From Candidatus Gottesmanbacteria bacterium (GTDB taxonomy: Bacteria; Patescibacteriota; Microgenomatia; 2-02-FULL-39-11), in contig JACQJU010000098.1 of assembly GCA_016204905.1 (NCBI GenBank), positions 1 through 8,072 on the forward strand: 8,072 nt of DNA. The letters are read 5' to 3'. This document shows positions 1 to 5,622 of the stretch, in pieces. The notes under the pieces are model-generated. The model was not told the origin of the DNA. It did no database searches and saw nothing but the letters and a program-made list of their open reading frames with translations. Every line of letters starts with the position of its first letter. Position 1 is the stretch's first letter. A program made the translations under genes and the position numbers.

Positions 1-130
1 ATTTATATTTTTCTTATTTTTTATTAGTTTTTTTCCTCTTTAATAAATGGGCATTTGTGAATTATTATTATCTTATTAGCCAGATATTTATATTATCTTT
101 AGTAATAGACAATATGAGAGGTGAAAAACA
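1..130. other. AT-rich leader region upstream of pilD
   Basis: This stretch is extremely T/A-rich, with several T runs in the first 40 bases. No open reading frame or RNA gene is visible. It is probably the intergenic region before the pilus operon and should contain its promoter. TATATT at 89-94 or TATTAT at 91-96 could be a -10 box, but I see no convincing -35 partner, so no promoter is called. Confidence 0.4.
117..124 (+). promoter_or_regulatory. Shine-Dalgarno of pilD
   Basis: AGAGGTGA lies 6 nt before the ATG at 131. It is one of only three good ribosome binding sites in the window and fixes the pilD start, which also begins right at the first hydrophobic helix of the protein. Confidence 0.75.
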
Positions 131-901
131 ATGATTTTTGTTTTATTCATTCTTGGGCTTTGTATCGGCTCCTTTTTGAATGTTTTGATAGATAGATTGT
201 CTAATGGTGAGACAATACTGGGTAGATCTCATTGCGATTATTGTAAAAAAACACTCAAAACCCTAGACCTCATTCCCCTACTTTCCTTTGTTATGTTGAA
301 GGGTAAATGTCGTTATTGTCACAAGAAATTATCCTGGCAATATCCAGTAGTTGAGTTGATCACTGGATTATTATTTGTAATATCTTATACTTCAATTATT
401 CGAATAATTGAACTGCCTGGTAGTAAAGAGCTATTGATCTTACGTTTAATTATAATTAGTGGACTGATAGTCATATTTTTTGCCGACTTAAAGTATAGAA
501 TAATATCCGATGAGATATTGGTAGTTCTTCTATTGACAACATTGGCCTACAAAATATTTATAACTCCGGGAGATCTCATAATTTCTTTTATATCCGGCAT
601 AGTGCTTTTTCTGATATTTGTGGGTCTTTTTGCTATCACCAGAGGAAGAGGTATGGGTCTGGGTGATGTGAAATATGTCTTTTTCATGGGATTACTCTTG
701 GGTTTTCCTGCATCAGTTGTTGCTTTTTATATTGCTTTCTTGACAGGGGCGGTAGTTTCCATAATACTAATAATAAGGGGAAGAAAAAGATTTGGGCAGA
801 CGATAGCTTTTGGACCATTTTTGGTCATAGCCACAATAGCGGCTAATTTTTGGGGTGATTATATATGGCTACTTTTCAGAAGAATAATCGGTATGGCTTA
901 G
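131..901 (+). CDS. pilD: Prepilin peptidase / N-methyltransferase PilD (GspO family)
   Basis: This is the polytopic inner-membrane aspartic protease that removes prepilin leaders after Gly and methylates the new N-terminal residue. At 256 aa it is near the usual family length. The N-terminal helix with GSFLNV (residues 13-18) is followed by the cytoplasmic N-methylation domain, which has two CxxC pairs (Cys35/38 and Cys60/63) that bind zinc in characterised homologues. The protease half has the two catalytic aspartates in their standard contexts: Asp119 in ADLKYR and Asp179 in the GxGD motif GLGDVK. A conserved FGPF motif lies near residues 228-231. All key residues are present, so it should be active both as peptidase and as methylase. 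It is the first gene of the cluster, and its last 37 bp overlap the start of pilin 1. Its substrates are presumably the nine prepilins downstream. Confidence 0.96.
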   Translation: MIFVLFILGLCIGSFLNVLIDRLSNGETILGRSHCDYCKKTLKTLDLIPLLSFVMLKGKCRYCHKKLSWQYPVVELITGLLFVISYTSIIRIIELPGSKELLILRLIIISGLIVIFFADLKYRIISDEILVVLLLTTLAYKIFITPGDLIISFISGIVLFLIFVGLFAITRGRGMGLGDVKYVFFMGLLLGFPASVVAFYIAFLTGAVVSIILIIRGRKRFGQTIAFGPFLVIATIAANFWGDYIWLLFRRIIGMA

Positions 902-1383
902 TCAAGAATCTAAATAATAGCGGCTTTACACTACTGGAGATAGTTATTGCTATGATAATAATAGCGATAGTATCGGGAGCGGTTTTGGGTAATTTTTTTA
1001 GTTCACTTGGTAAAGGAAGAGATTCTCGAAGAAAGCAGGATTTGGAACTTATAGCAAAAGGGCTAGAGCTTTTTTATAATGATCATAGAGCATATCCAAC
1101 ATCAGGAGCGTTATTGAACGCTGGAAGTACATTTGTAGATGATAAAGGAACTGTTTATATGCAAAAAGTTCCGGGAGATCCTAAAGTAGTTTCAGGTTGG
1201 CTATACGATTATGACTTGATGGGTCCTGTTTCTGGTCAAGGATATGTTATATATGCTTGTATAGAGAATAAAAACGATCCAAAAAGAAAAATCGACGGTT
1301 ATGCTGGTAGTAGTTGTGGTTGCAATATAGAATCAACAGGTTTCTGTAATTATGCTGTCTCTAGCGCAAACGTATCACCATGA
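865..1383 (+). CDS. Type IV prepilin 1 (major-pilin/GspG-like)
   Basis: This 172-aa prepilin has a class III signal. The leader is 20 residues with Lys/Arg, then Gly20|Phe21 and FTLLE with the methylase/assembly Glu at mature position 5 (Glu25), followed by a hydrophobic helix to about residue 45. A charged stretch like GRDSRRKQDLELI follows, then AYP near 76-78, a VPGDPK turn (102-107) and a Cys-containing C-terminal domain (Cys132, 151, 153, 161). The start ATG lies 37 nt inside pilD. GGGGTG at 852-857 can serve as its ribosome binding site, and no other in-frame ATG precedes the cleavage site. The leader is the longest of the array because its first 12 codons overlap pilD. It shares a Y..ACxEN..DP motif with pilin 2. 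Whether it is a major or minor pilin cannot be told from sequence. Confidence 0.92.
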   Translation: MATFQKNNRYGLVKNLNNSGFTLLEIVIAMIIIAIVSGAVLGNFFSSLGKGRDSRRKQDLELIAKGLELFYNDHRAYPTSGALLNAGSTFVDDKGTVYMQKVPGDPKVVSGWLYDYDLMGPVSGQGYVIYACIENKNDPKRKIDGYAGSSCGCNIESTGFCNYAVSSANVSP

Positions 1384-1853
1384 GAAATGAATTTCAAATT
1401 AAACAAGGATTTACACTTATAGAGCTATTGGTGGTAATCGCGATAGTAGGGGTGTTAGTAGCGCTGGCTTTTCCTAATTTTTTTGCCGCCAGGCAGAGAG
1501 CCAGGGATTTGGCGCGAAAATCAGATCTAAAGCAGCTGCAAAAAGCGCTGGAATTATATAAAGAGGATCAAATTCCAGTTGCCTATCCGACAAATGCTCC
1601 GGTAATTCCACCACGTTTGGATGTAGCTTGTAATACTAAGTGGAGTAGCCCATCAGATATTTATATGCCAAAAATGCCATGTGATCCATTGGGTCAGACT
1701 CCTTATTTTTATTTAAGTAATCCTTCAGATAAACTGAGTTATACTTTTGTTGCCTGTTTGGAGAACCGTTCAGACCCTGACAGAGATAATCCTAAAAATG
1801 CGGCTGCCTGCCCATCAAGCGATAGAGAGAGTTATACATTAAATGAACCATAG
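1380..1853 (+). CDS. Type IV prepilin 2 (major-pilin/GspG-like)
   Basis: This 157-aa prepilin has a 10-residue leader, cleavage at Gly10|Phe11, the helix FTLIELLVVIAIVGV with Glu15 (mature +5), and a Pro at residue 32 in the helix. The stalk motif ARDLARKSDLKQLQKALELY (41-60) is typical of the pilins in this array. The MPCDP turn (99-103) and the segment TFVACLENRSDP resemble pilin 1. Cysteines at 84, 101, 126 and 144 could form two disulfides. The ATG overlaps the pilin 1 stop as ATGA, so translation is probably coupled to pilin 1. The stop TAG is followed at once by a GC-rich hairpin, suggesting that this is the last gene of the first translational block. Confidence 0.92.
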   Translation: MRNEFQIKQGFTLIELLVVIAIVGVLVALAFPNFFAARQRARDLARKSDLKQLQKALELYKEDQIPVAYPTNAPVIPPRLDVACNTKWSSPSDIYMPKMPCDPLGQTPYFYLSNPSDKLSYTFVACLENRSDPDRDNPKNAAACPSSDRESYTLNEP

Positions 1854-1880
1854 CCCGCCTTCGCCGTGGCTTCGGCGGGC
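1853..1880. repeat. GC-rich dispersed hairpin repeat after pilin 2
   Basis: GCCCGCC at 1853-1859 pairs perfectly with GGCGGGC at 1874-1880. Inside, GCC (1863-1865) can pair with GGC (1868-1870). The first G is the last base of the pilin 2 stop codon. No T run follows on either strand, so a classical rho-independent terminator is unlikely. From memory, GCCCGCCTTCGC...GGCTTCGGCGGGC-type hairpins are frequent between genes in Patescibacteria; this is recollection, not a search result. It may act as an attenuator, an mRNA 3'-end protector or a mobile REP-like element. Confidence 0.7.
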
Positions 1881-1883
1881 TCA

Positions 1884-1923
1884 AGAAACTGTATTACTCA
1901 ATTATATTTCGTAAACAGTTTCT
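1884..1923 (+). promoter_or_regulatory. Inverted repeat abutting the pilin 3 ribosome binding site
   Basis: AGAAACTGT (1884-1892) is perfectly complementary to ACAGTTTCT (1915-1923), with a 22-nt AT-rich loop. The 3' arm ends one base before the Shine-Dalgarno of pilin 3, so an RNA hairpin here could affect ribosome access or mark a processing site. On DNA it could instead be a dyad operator. The sequence does not decide between these. Confidence 0.45.
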
Positions 1924-1931
1924 AGAGGAGG
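1924..1931 (+). promoter_or_regulatory. Strong Shine-Dalgarno of pilin 3
   Basis: AGAGGAGG lies 4 nt before the ATG at 1936 and is the best ribosome binding site in the window. The following pilin genes 4 to 8 lack comparable sites, so this one may drive ribosome entry for a coupled block. Confidence 0.8.
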
Positions 1932-1935
1932 AAAT

Positions 1936-2331
1936 ATGAAAAAATTTAAAAAAGGATTTACGCTACTGGAAATATTAGTTGTTATAGCAATCATCATGAT
2001 ATTGGTGACTATGGGGACAACGTCTTTTGCCACGGCACAGCGAAAGGCGCGGGATGCCAAAAGAAAAGCTGATGTGAGAGTGATTGGACAAGCGATGGAA
2101 CAATATTATAGCGTGTGTGGCAATGCATATCCAATCATAGCAAATGGTGCGGCGGTACCTGCCGTAATTTGCACGGGGCCATCTATAGCCATCATGCCGA
2201 CGGTTCCTTTGGATCCTGGATCCACGCCTTATAAGTGTAATACCGGATGCACTGGGTCAGGATACCAAATTTGTTCTTTTACCATGGAGGCCGAATCGCC
2301 GACAGGATATTGTATAAATAATCAACAATAG
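1936..2331 (+). CDS. Type IV prepilin 3 (short, cysteine-rich; candidate major pilin)
   Basis: At 131 aa this is the smallest prepilin here. It has a compact basic leader (MKKFKKG), cleavage at Gly7|Phe8, FTLLEILVV with Glu12 at mature +5, and the stalk ARDAKRKADVRVIGQAMEQY (38-57) followed by AYP. A VPLDPG turn (90-95) precedes a C-terminal region with many cysteines (Cys61, 79, 101, 105, 113, 126; six in all, so up to three disulfides). Its own strong ribosome binding site and first place in the second block suggest it may be the most heavily made pilin, which would fit a major pilin; this is inference. It ends one base before pilin 4. Confidence 0.93.
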   Translation: MKKFKKGFTLLEILVVIAIIMILVTMGTTSFATAQRKARDAKRKADVRVIGQAMEQYYSVCGNAYPIIANGAAVPAVICTGPSIAIMPTVPLDPGSTPYKCNTGCTGSGYQICSFTMEAESPTGYCINNQQ

Positions 2332-2332
2332 G

Positions 2333-2872
2333 ATGAAATTGTTAAAACGAAAAAATAAAAGCGGTTTTACACTTATAGAGATACTAGTAGTAATCGCGAT
2401 AGCCAGTCTCATCATCACCGCAGGATCGATAAGTTACAAAAATGCTGCAAATAAATCCAGAACGGCAAAGGCGAATTTGGACTTGCGAGATCTTGCTAGC
2501 GCGATCAAAACTCTTGAGCTGGATACTGGTAAATGGCCAAATGGATGCATACCTTATGCTGTATTAAACCCTGAAGTTTTATTAAGTGATAGCAGATCTG
2601 GTATCATAACCGCCCCGGAGGTAGGGGTAGTAGATACGAGTTGCGAGTGGACGGCTGCTAATGTGGCAAATTGGAAAGGACCATATGCTCAGAGAGTGAT
2701 TGATCCTTGGGGTAATAGTTATTATTTCGATCCGGATTTTTGCGATGAAAGCGCAAGAAATAGAGTAGCGGTGGAATCTTATGGACCTAATGGTATACAA
2801 AATTATAGAAATACTGCCTGTAGCGTCGTGCCATATGGTCTTGATGATATAGTTTATTATTTAACAGACTAA
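2333..2872 (+). CDS. GspG-like (pseudo)pilin 4 with DPWGN motif
   Basis: This 179-aa prepilin has an 11-residue basic leader, Gly11|Phe12, and FTLIEILVV with Glu16 at mature +5. Of all the pilins here its head looks most like true GspG: GPYAQRVIDPWGNSYYF (about 116-132), then VESYGPNG (147-154) and acidic DDI (171-173) near the end. In T2SS major pseudopilins the equivalent DPWG, S.G.DG and acidic segments build the beta-sheet and the calcium-binding loop, so calcium binding is plausible here. It lacks the ARDAKRK stalk and has SRTAKANLDLRDLASAIKTL instead. Cysteines are at 72, 104, 137 and 163. The gene starts 1 bp after the pilin 3 stop with no clear ribosome binding site, consistent with coupled translation. 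It may be a fibre subunit or a separate pseudopilin; the sequence does not settle this. Confidence 0.92.
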   Translation: MKLLKRKNKSGFTLIEILVVIAIASLIITAGSISYKNAANKSRTAKANLDLRDLASAIKTLELDTGKWPNGCIPYAVLNPEVLLSDSRSGIITAPEVGVVDTSCEWTAANVANWKGPYAQRVIDPWGNSYYFDPDFCDESARNRVAVESYGPNGIQNYRNTACSVVPYGLDDIVYYLTD

Positions 2873-2874
2873 TT

Positions 2875-3489
2875 ATGTGGCATAAAAAGTCAAAATCAGC
2901 TTCCGGATTTACATTAATAGAAATATTGGTTGCAGCATCTATTATTGCTCTACTCTCTACAATTGGATTTGTGAGTTACCAAGCGGCGGGAAGAAATGCT
3001 CGGGATGCGAAAAGGAAAGCTGATCTGGAACAGATACGATCGGCGTTAGAGCTCTATAAGGCAGATAATGGTACGTATCCTCCGGCTGGGTCCTCCTGTC
3101 CGCTGGGGTCTAATTGTTATGTATATAGTGATGATTCACCTCCTTGGATTCCCGCTCTGGTTCCGAATTATATGCAAAATGTACCGGTCGATCCGAAGAA
3201 TATAGGAGCTGCCGGTCCCTGGTGGGCAGGGAATTATCGCTATGCCTATGGGAATGTAACGGCTGACGGATTGGGTTATGATCTAATGGCACAGTTGGAA
3301 AGCACCGGAGATAAAGATAGGTGCGGAGTAAGGGGTTATAAAAATTGTGGCGGTCATATATCGGCACCATGTACTATTACTAGTTATTATTGGTGTCCGG
3401 GTACTAATCCTCCAGGTTTCTTTTTTCCGGTCATAATTCCCAATGGTGCTATGTTTACGAATCAATCATATCAGGCACCGCCACCGTAA
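2875..3489 (+). CDS. Type IV prepilin 5 (paralogue of pilin 6, large head)
   Basis: This 204-aa prepilin is the largest of the FTL(I/L)E pilins here. The leader is 11 residues, with Gly11|Phe12 and Glu16 at mature +5. The helix and stalk (residues 12-69) match pilin 6 at 48 of 59 positions when counted from the Gly, including ARDAKRKADL and QIRSALE. The head has WIPALVPNYM..VPVDPK (91-108), YDLMAQLES, and then a 60-residue C-terminal extension with no relation to pilin 6. Six cysteines (75, 81, 150, 158, 166, 174) suggest disulfides. The tail is aromatic and proline-rich and ends in PPP. The ATG comes 2 bp after the pilin 4 stop with no clear ribosome binding site. A minor or surface-displayed role for the extended head is possible but unproven. 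Confidence 0.92.
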   Translation: MWHKKSKSASGFTLIEILVAASIIALLSTIGFVSYQAAGRNARDAKRKADLEQIRSALELYKADNGTYPPAGSSCPLGSNCYVYSDDSPPWIPALVPNYMQNVPVDPKNIGAAGPWWAGNYRYAYGNVTADGLGYDLMAQLESTGDKDRCGVRGYKNCGGHISAPCTITSYYWCPGTNPPGFFFPVIIPNGAMFTNQSYQAPPP

Positions 3490-3496
3490 TGCTCTA

Positions 3497-4036
3497 ATGA
3501 CACATGATAATGTAATCGCTGGATTTACACTGATAGAAATTTTGGTAGCGGCTACCATAATTTCTTTATTATCAACAATTGGCTTTATAAGCTATCAAGC
3601 TACGGGAAGAATTGCCAGGGATGCGAAAAGGAAGGCTGATCTGCAACAGATACGATCGGCGCTTGAGGTATACAAAAGTGTTAATAGAGTCTATCCTATG
3701 ACGGGGTCTAATCTGTGGTATTCTTCAGAAAGTGGTGACGATCATCTTCCAGACGTTGTATCCCGTGCGGATTATGTGCCTGGTCTTGAGCCTAATTATA
3801 TAGCGAAACTTCCTAAAGATCCCAAAGGAGGAATTTCAACAATTTCTACTTGTAATGATGTTCCTCCGTATATGCGTGCATATTTATATCGCTCAGATGA
3901 TGGAAGTGAGTATAAGCTACTCTCTCATTGTGCTCCGGAAGCCGCTAATTGGTCTACTAATGATCCATATTACGATCTAAAAAGAGGCACATGGGCATGG
4001 CAAGTATCTTCTGGTGCAAATGCATACCTTTACTAA
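3497..4036 (+). CDS. Type IV prepilin 6 (paralogue of pilin 5)
   Basis: This 179-aa prepilin uses the ATG at 3497, 7 bp after the pilin 5 stop, which gives the leader MTHDNVIAG. A longer reading frame opens at 3443 inside pilin 5, but it would add an unusually long leader and a 47-nt overlap. Cleavage is at Gly9|Phe10, with Glu14 at mature +5. Helix and stalk are close to pilin 5 (48 of 59 residues identical) with near-identical DNA runs such as 3618-3633, so the pair looks like a tandem duplication. The head shares YVPGLEPNYIAKLPKDPK with the equivalent of pilin 5. It then differs: YLYRSDDGSEYKLL (129-142), DPYYDLKRGTWAW and a final SSGANAYLY. Only two cysteines are present (119, 145). There is no clear ribosome binding site. 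Confidence 0.91.
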   Translation: MTHDNVIAGFTLIEILVAATIISLLSTIGFISYQATGRIARDAKRKADLQQIRSALEVYKSVNRVYPMTGSNLWYSSESGDDHLPDVVSRADYVPGLEPNYIAKLPKDPKGGISTISTCNDVPPYMRAYLYRSDDGSEYKLLSHCAPEAANWSTNDPYYDLKRGTWAWQVSSGANAYLY

Positions 4037-4517
4037 AGTCATGAAAAATGGATTTACTCTTATTGAGATTCTGGTTACGGTGACTATACTATCTCTTTTA
4101 ATAGGAGGTTCGATTGCTGGTTATTCCTCTTTTAACCAAAAACAGAAGCTGAAATCTTCGGGTTTAACTCTGAAAAATACGCTGCGTATGGCCCAAAGTA
4201 GATCTTATACGGGGGAAGGTTGTCCAGCCCCAACACCGTTTGCCGGTTGGAATGTAGATTTGGCAAATAGGAGTATATACGCCTTGTGCGGGTATAACAC
4301 ACCAACGCCACAACCTACTATTAAGTTTTATTTGCAACCCAATATAACAATAGTTGCACCTCCTCCACCTATATTATTTAGATCTTTTCCACAGGGTACT
4401 AACTATACTGGAACAATATGTCTAAGAAGTTCAGAAATGACTAATACATATTATAAACTTCAGGTAGAGGCAAGCGGAAATATAATAGAATATCCAGTTG
4501 TTACGGGGTGCCCATAA
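4020..4517 (+). CDS. GspH/FimT-like minor pilin (prepilin 7)
   Basis: With the ATG at 4020 this is a 165-aa prepilin with an 11-residue leader, Gly11|Phe12 and FTLIEILVTVTILSLL with Glu16 at mature +5. A GTG at 4014 and an ATG at 4041 are other in-frame starts. The last begins 4 bp after the pilin 6 stop but leaves a leader of only MKNG. The helix is followed by SGLTLKNTLRMAQSRSYTG (47-65), which matches the 'L...l..aqs.A....' segment of GspH/FimT/FimU proteins. Next come GWNVDL, F-P-Q-G and GTICLR, and a final LQVEASGNIIEYPV strand pair, again as in the GspH domain. Cysteines are at 68, 90, 134 and 164. APPPP at 113-117 is a possible ribosome-stall site. It is likely a minor pilin of the tip complex, the first of four in H-I-J-K order. 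Confidence 0.86.
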   Translation: MHTFTKVMKNGFTLIEILVTVTILSLLIGGSIAGYSSFNQKQKLKSSGLTLKNTLRMAQSRSYTGEGCPAPTPFAGWNVDLANRSIYALCGYNTPTPQPTIKFYLQPNITIVAPPPPILFRSFPQGTNYTGTICLRSSEMTNTYYKLQVEASGNIIEYPVVTGCP

Positions 4518-4521
4518 TATT

Positions 4522-4995
4522 ATGAATATAGATAAGGAAAATTATTATGAAGGGCAGGTTTTTCGGCTGCGCTCAGGGCAAGCGATAATAGAAATATTAG
4601 TGGCATTTGTACTTTTGACATTTTTACTATCAGGTTTGGTAGTGGCTGGTCTTTTTGCCATAAGAAATACGCAATATGCACGTAATCGCAGTGAGGCTAA
4701 TAAGATAGCCTCTCAACAATTAGAGAGATTCAGGGTAAAAAGAGATAGTGGTAAACTGGCAGATTTGGACGAGTGTGACCCAGTATGTTTTATAGAATCT
4801 GATTTGTCTATTTTAAAAGCAGCAAAAACTGTAGGAATATTTACGGTTACTTCTAGTATCGATAAGACACCTAGCCTTGGAGAATGTGATTTACCTGGTT
4901 CTGGTAGCGTTTACAAAGTTAGCGTAAATGTAACTTGGGTTGGGAGTACTACGCATCAAGTGTCAAATAATACTTGTTTGACTGATTGGAGGTAA
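4522..4995 (+). CDS. GspI/PilV-like minor pilin with repeat-derived leader (prepilin 8)
   Basis: The ATG at 4522, 4 bp after the previous stop, is preferred over a TTG at 4498 that lies inside pilin 7. The protein is 157 aa. The processing site is not GF but Gly19|Gln20 with QAIIEILVAF, so Glu24 is still at mature +5; GQ sites of this kind are common in PilV-like proteins. The helix runs to about residue 44. The segment EANKIASQQLERFRVKRD (58-75) and the late strand VYKVSVNVTWV (130-140) are typical of GspI/PilV. Cysteines are at 85, 89, 122 and 152. The leader is odd: residues 13-20 (VFRLRSGQ) are encoded by what looks like a dispersed repeat (4562-4582), and a second Gly-Gln lies upstream at 11-12. 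It probably belongs to the tip complex beside the GspH-, J- and K-like proteins. Confidence 0.87.
   Translation: MNIDKENYYEGQVFRLRSGQAIIEILVAFVLLTFLLSGLVVAGLFAIRNTQYARNRSEANKIASQQLERFRVKRDSGKLADLDECDPVCFIESDLSILKAAKTVGIFTVTSSIDKTPSLGECDLPGSGSVYKVSVNVTWVGSTTHQVSNNTCLTDWR
4562..4582 (+). repeat. Dispersed repeat fragment inside the pilin 8 leader
   Basis: TTCGGCTGCGCTCAGGGCAAG resembles the half-site 'TTCGACT(A/C)CGCTCAGGACAAG' that I recall as a widespread repeat in Patescibacteria and some other bacteria. It matches the copy at 5544-5565 in 14 of 22 aligned columns with one gap. Here it is in frame and encodes the residues just before and across the prepilin cleavage site. Its GC-rich composition contrasts with the AT-rich flanks. 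Confidence 0.55.
4988..4992 (+). promoter_or_regulatory. Shine-Dalgarno of prepilin 9
   Basis: GGAGG lies 8 nt before the ATG at 5001, inside the last codons of prepilin 8. It supports the start at 5001 rather than the upstream in-frame TTG at 4986, which overlaps this site, or the in-frame ATG at 5025. Confidence 0.7.
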
Positions 4996-5000
4996 AGAGA

Positions 5001-5032
5001 ATGCAACAATGCAACAATGCAAGAATGCACAA
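5001..5032 (+). repeat. 8-nt tandem repeat on the start codon of prepilin 9
   Basis: There are four units: ATGCAACA (5001-5008), ATGCAACA (5009-5016), ATGCAAGA (5017-5024) and ATGCACAA (5025-5032). Each contains an ATG. The unit length is not a multiple of three, so gain or loss of a unit would shift the frame of the ribosome-proximal start while leaving the last ATG (5025) in frame. Confidence 0.8.
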
Positions 5033-5522
5033 TGAAGGGTCGGGATTCACTTTGGTAGAATTATTGGTGGTAATAGCGATAATCGGTATATTTTTCTTGT
5101 CCATAACGCAAATATTTTTTGGTGTTATCAGATCCCAATCCCAAAGTGAAATCACAAAAGATGTCAAACAGCAGGGTGATTACGCTTTTTCGGTGATGGA
5201 AAGTATGATAAGAAACGCCAAAGATGTAACTTATCCTTCATGTGGTGGATCGGATACTGCTTTGACGATTACTAATCCAGATAATGGTGCTACGACATTT
5301 GATTGTGGTGGTAGTCAGATTGCCTCAAATTCTTCATCTTTAACGAGTACCAATGTTGCTGTTTCAAATTGTACATTTGTAGTCAATCCAAACCCGTGTC
5401 CAGCGGGCGCACCAAAATATGTTTATATCAATTTTACAATCAAGCAAGCTAATGCCGCGGCGGGAGTGGGTGAAAGCGCGACACAAACTTATCAAGGGAC
5501 GGTATCGCTACGGACTTATTAA
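5001..5522 (+). CDS. GspJ/PilW-like minor pilin (prepilin 9)
   Basis: This 173-aa prepilin has a 15-residue leader encoded largely by an 8-nt tandem repeat. Cleavage is at Gly15|Phe16, with FTLVELLVVIAIIGIFFL and Glu20 at mature +5. If the in-frame ATG at 5025 is used instead, the leader is a normal 7 residues (MHNEGSG). The stalk ITKDVKQQGDYAFSVMESMIRNAKDV (51-76) matches the 'v..q.q.al..m.r.iR.A..v' segment of PilW/GspJ. A Ser/Thr/Asn-rich beta region follows, with cysteines at 81, 102, 124 and 133, and ends in strands YVYINFTIKQA and TYQGTVSLRTY. It sits between the GspI-like and GspK-like genes, the expected place for GspJ. A 100-bp gap with a repeat and a promoter follows, so transcription is probably re-initiated after it. 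Confidence 0.87.
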   Translation: MQQCNNARMHNEGSGFTLVELLVVIAIIGIFFLSITQIFFGVIRSQSQSEITKDVKQQGDYAFSVMESMIRNAKDVTYPSCGGSDTALTITNPDNGATTFDCGGSQIASNSSSLTSTNVAVSNCTFVVNPNPCPAGAPKYVYINFTIKQANAAAGVGESATQTYQGTVSLRTY

Positions 5523-5534
5523 TATTTTTGGATG

Positions 5535-5588
5535 CTTGATCCATTCGACGTAGCTTGGGATCAAGTCTGAGTGAATCGAACGACTTGA
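5535..5588. repeat. Degenerate palindromic dispersed repeat
   Basis: CTTGATCC (5535-5542) pairs with GGATCAAG (5558-5565), and TTCGA (5544-5548) pairs with TCGAA (5576-5580), giving two alternative imperfect hairpins. The layout, a TTCGAC...GGATCAAG half followed by TCTGAG...TCGAACGACTTGAC, matches a two-armed repeat I recall from Patescibacteria genomes (CTTGATCCTTCGAC.. / ..GTCGAAGGACTTG), with several substitutions. Its right end overlaps the -35 box of the next promoter. Confidence 0.6.
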
Positions 5589-5614
5589 CATAGGGGATGA
5601 AATCTTCCTATACT
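5585..5614 (+). promoter_or_regulatory. Near-consensus sigma-70 promoter of the PilX/GspK-like gene
   Basis: TTGACA (5585-5590, perfect -35) and TATACT (5609-5614, one mismatch from TATAAT) are separated by 18 bp. Transcription would start about 7 nt downstream, at 5620-5622, directly against the ATG at 5623. That would leave a leaderless or nearly leaderless mRNA, in agreement with the absence of a Shine-Dalgarno next to this gene. Confidence 0.7.
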
Positions 5615-5622
5615 TAAATTAA

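Noticed and set aside
61..100. Promoter for pilD
   Set aside because: TATATT/TATTAT are possible -10 boxes, but in such AT-rich DNA they are expected by chance and no -35 box at proper spacing stands out.
1381..1383. UGA as a sense codon (Gracilibacteria/SR1-type code)
   Set aside because: UGA at 1381-1383 and 6520-6522 ends genes at natural family boundaries, and the long genes pilD, pilM and the pilins contain no in-frame UGA.
1853..1882. Rho-independent terminator after pilin 2
   Set aside because: The stem is strong but no T run follows on the + strand (TCAAGAAACT) and none is found on the - strand side, so it is listed as a repeat instead.
2582..2800. Open reading frame on the - strand inside pilin 4
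   Set aside because: It lies wholly within a clear pilin gene, has no recognisable motif, and shows the composition of an antisense shadow. The same holds for - strand frames at 3110-3370, 3283-3465, 4949-5167, 6188-6424, 6934-7251 and 7178-7393.
3443..3496. Longer N terminus for pilin 6 starting at the ATG at 3443
   Set aside because: It would overlap pilin 5 by 47 bp and give a 27-residue leader. The ATG at 3497 gives a normal 9-residue leader right after the previous stop.
4498..4521. TTG start at 4498 for the GspI-like pilin
   Set aside because: An ATG at 4522 follows the upstream stop by 4 bp and already gives a full leader; the TTG lies inside pilin 7.
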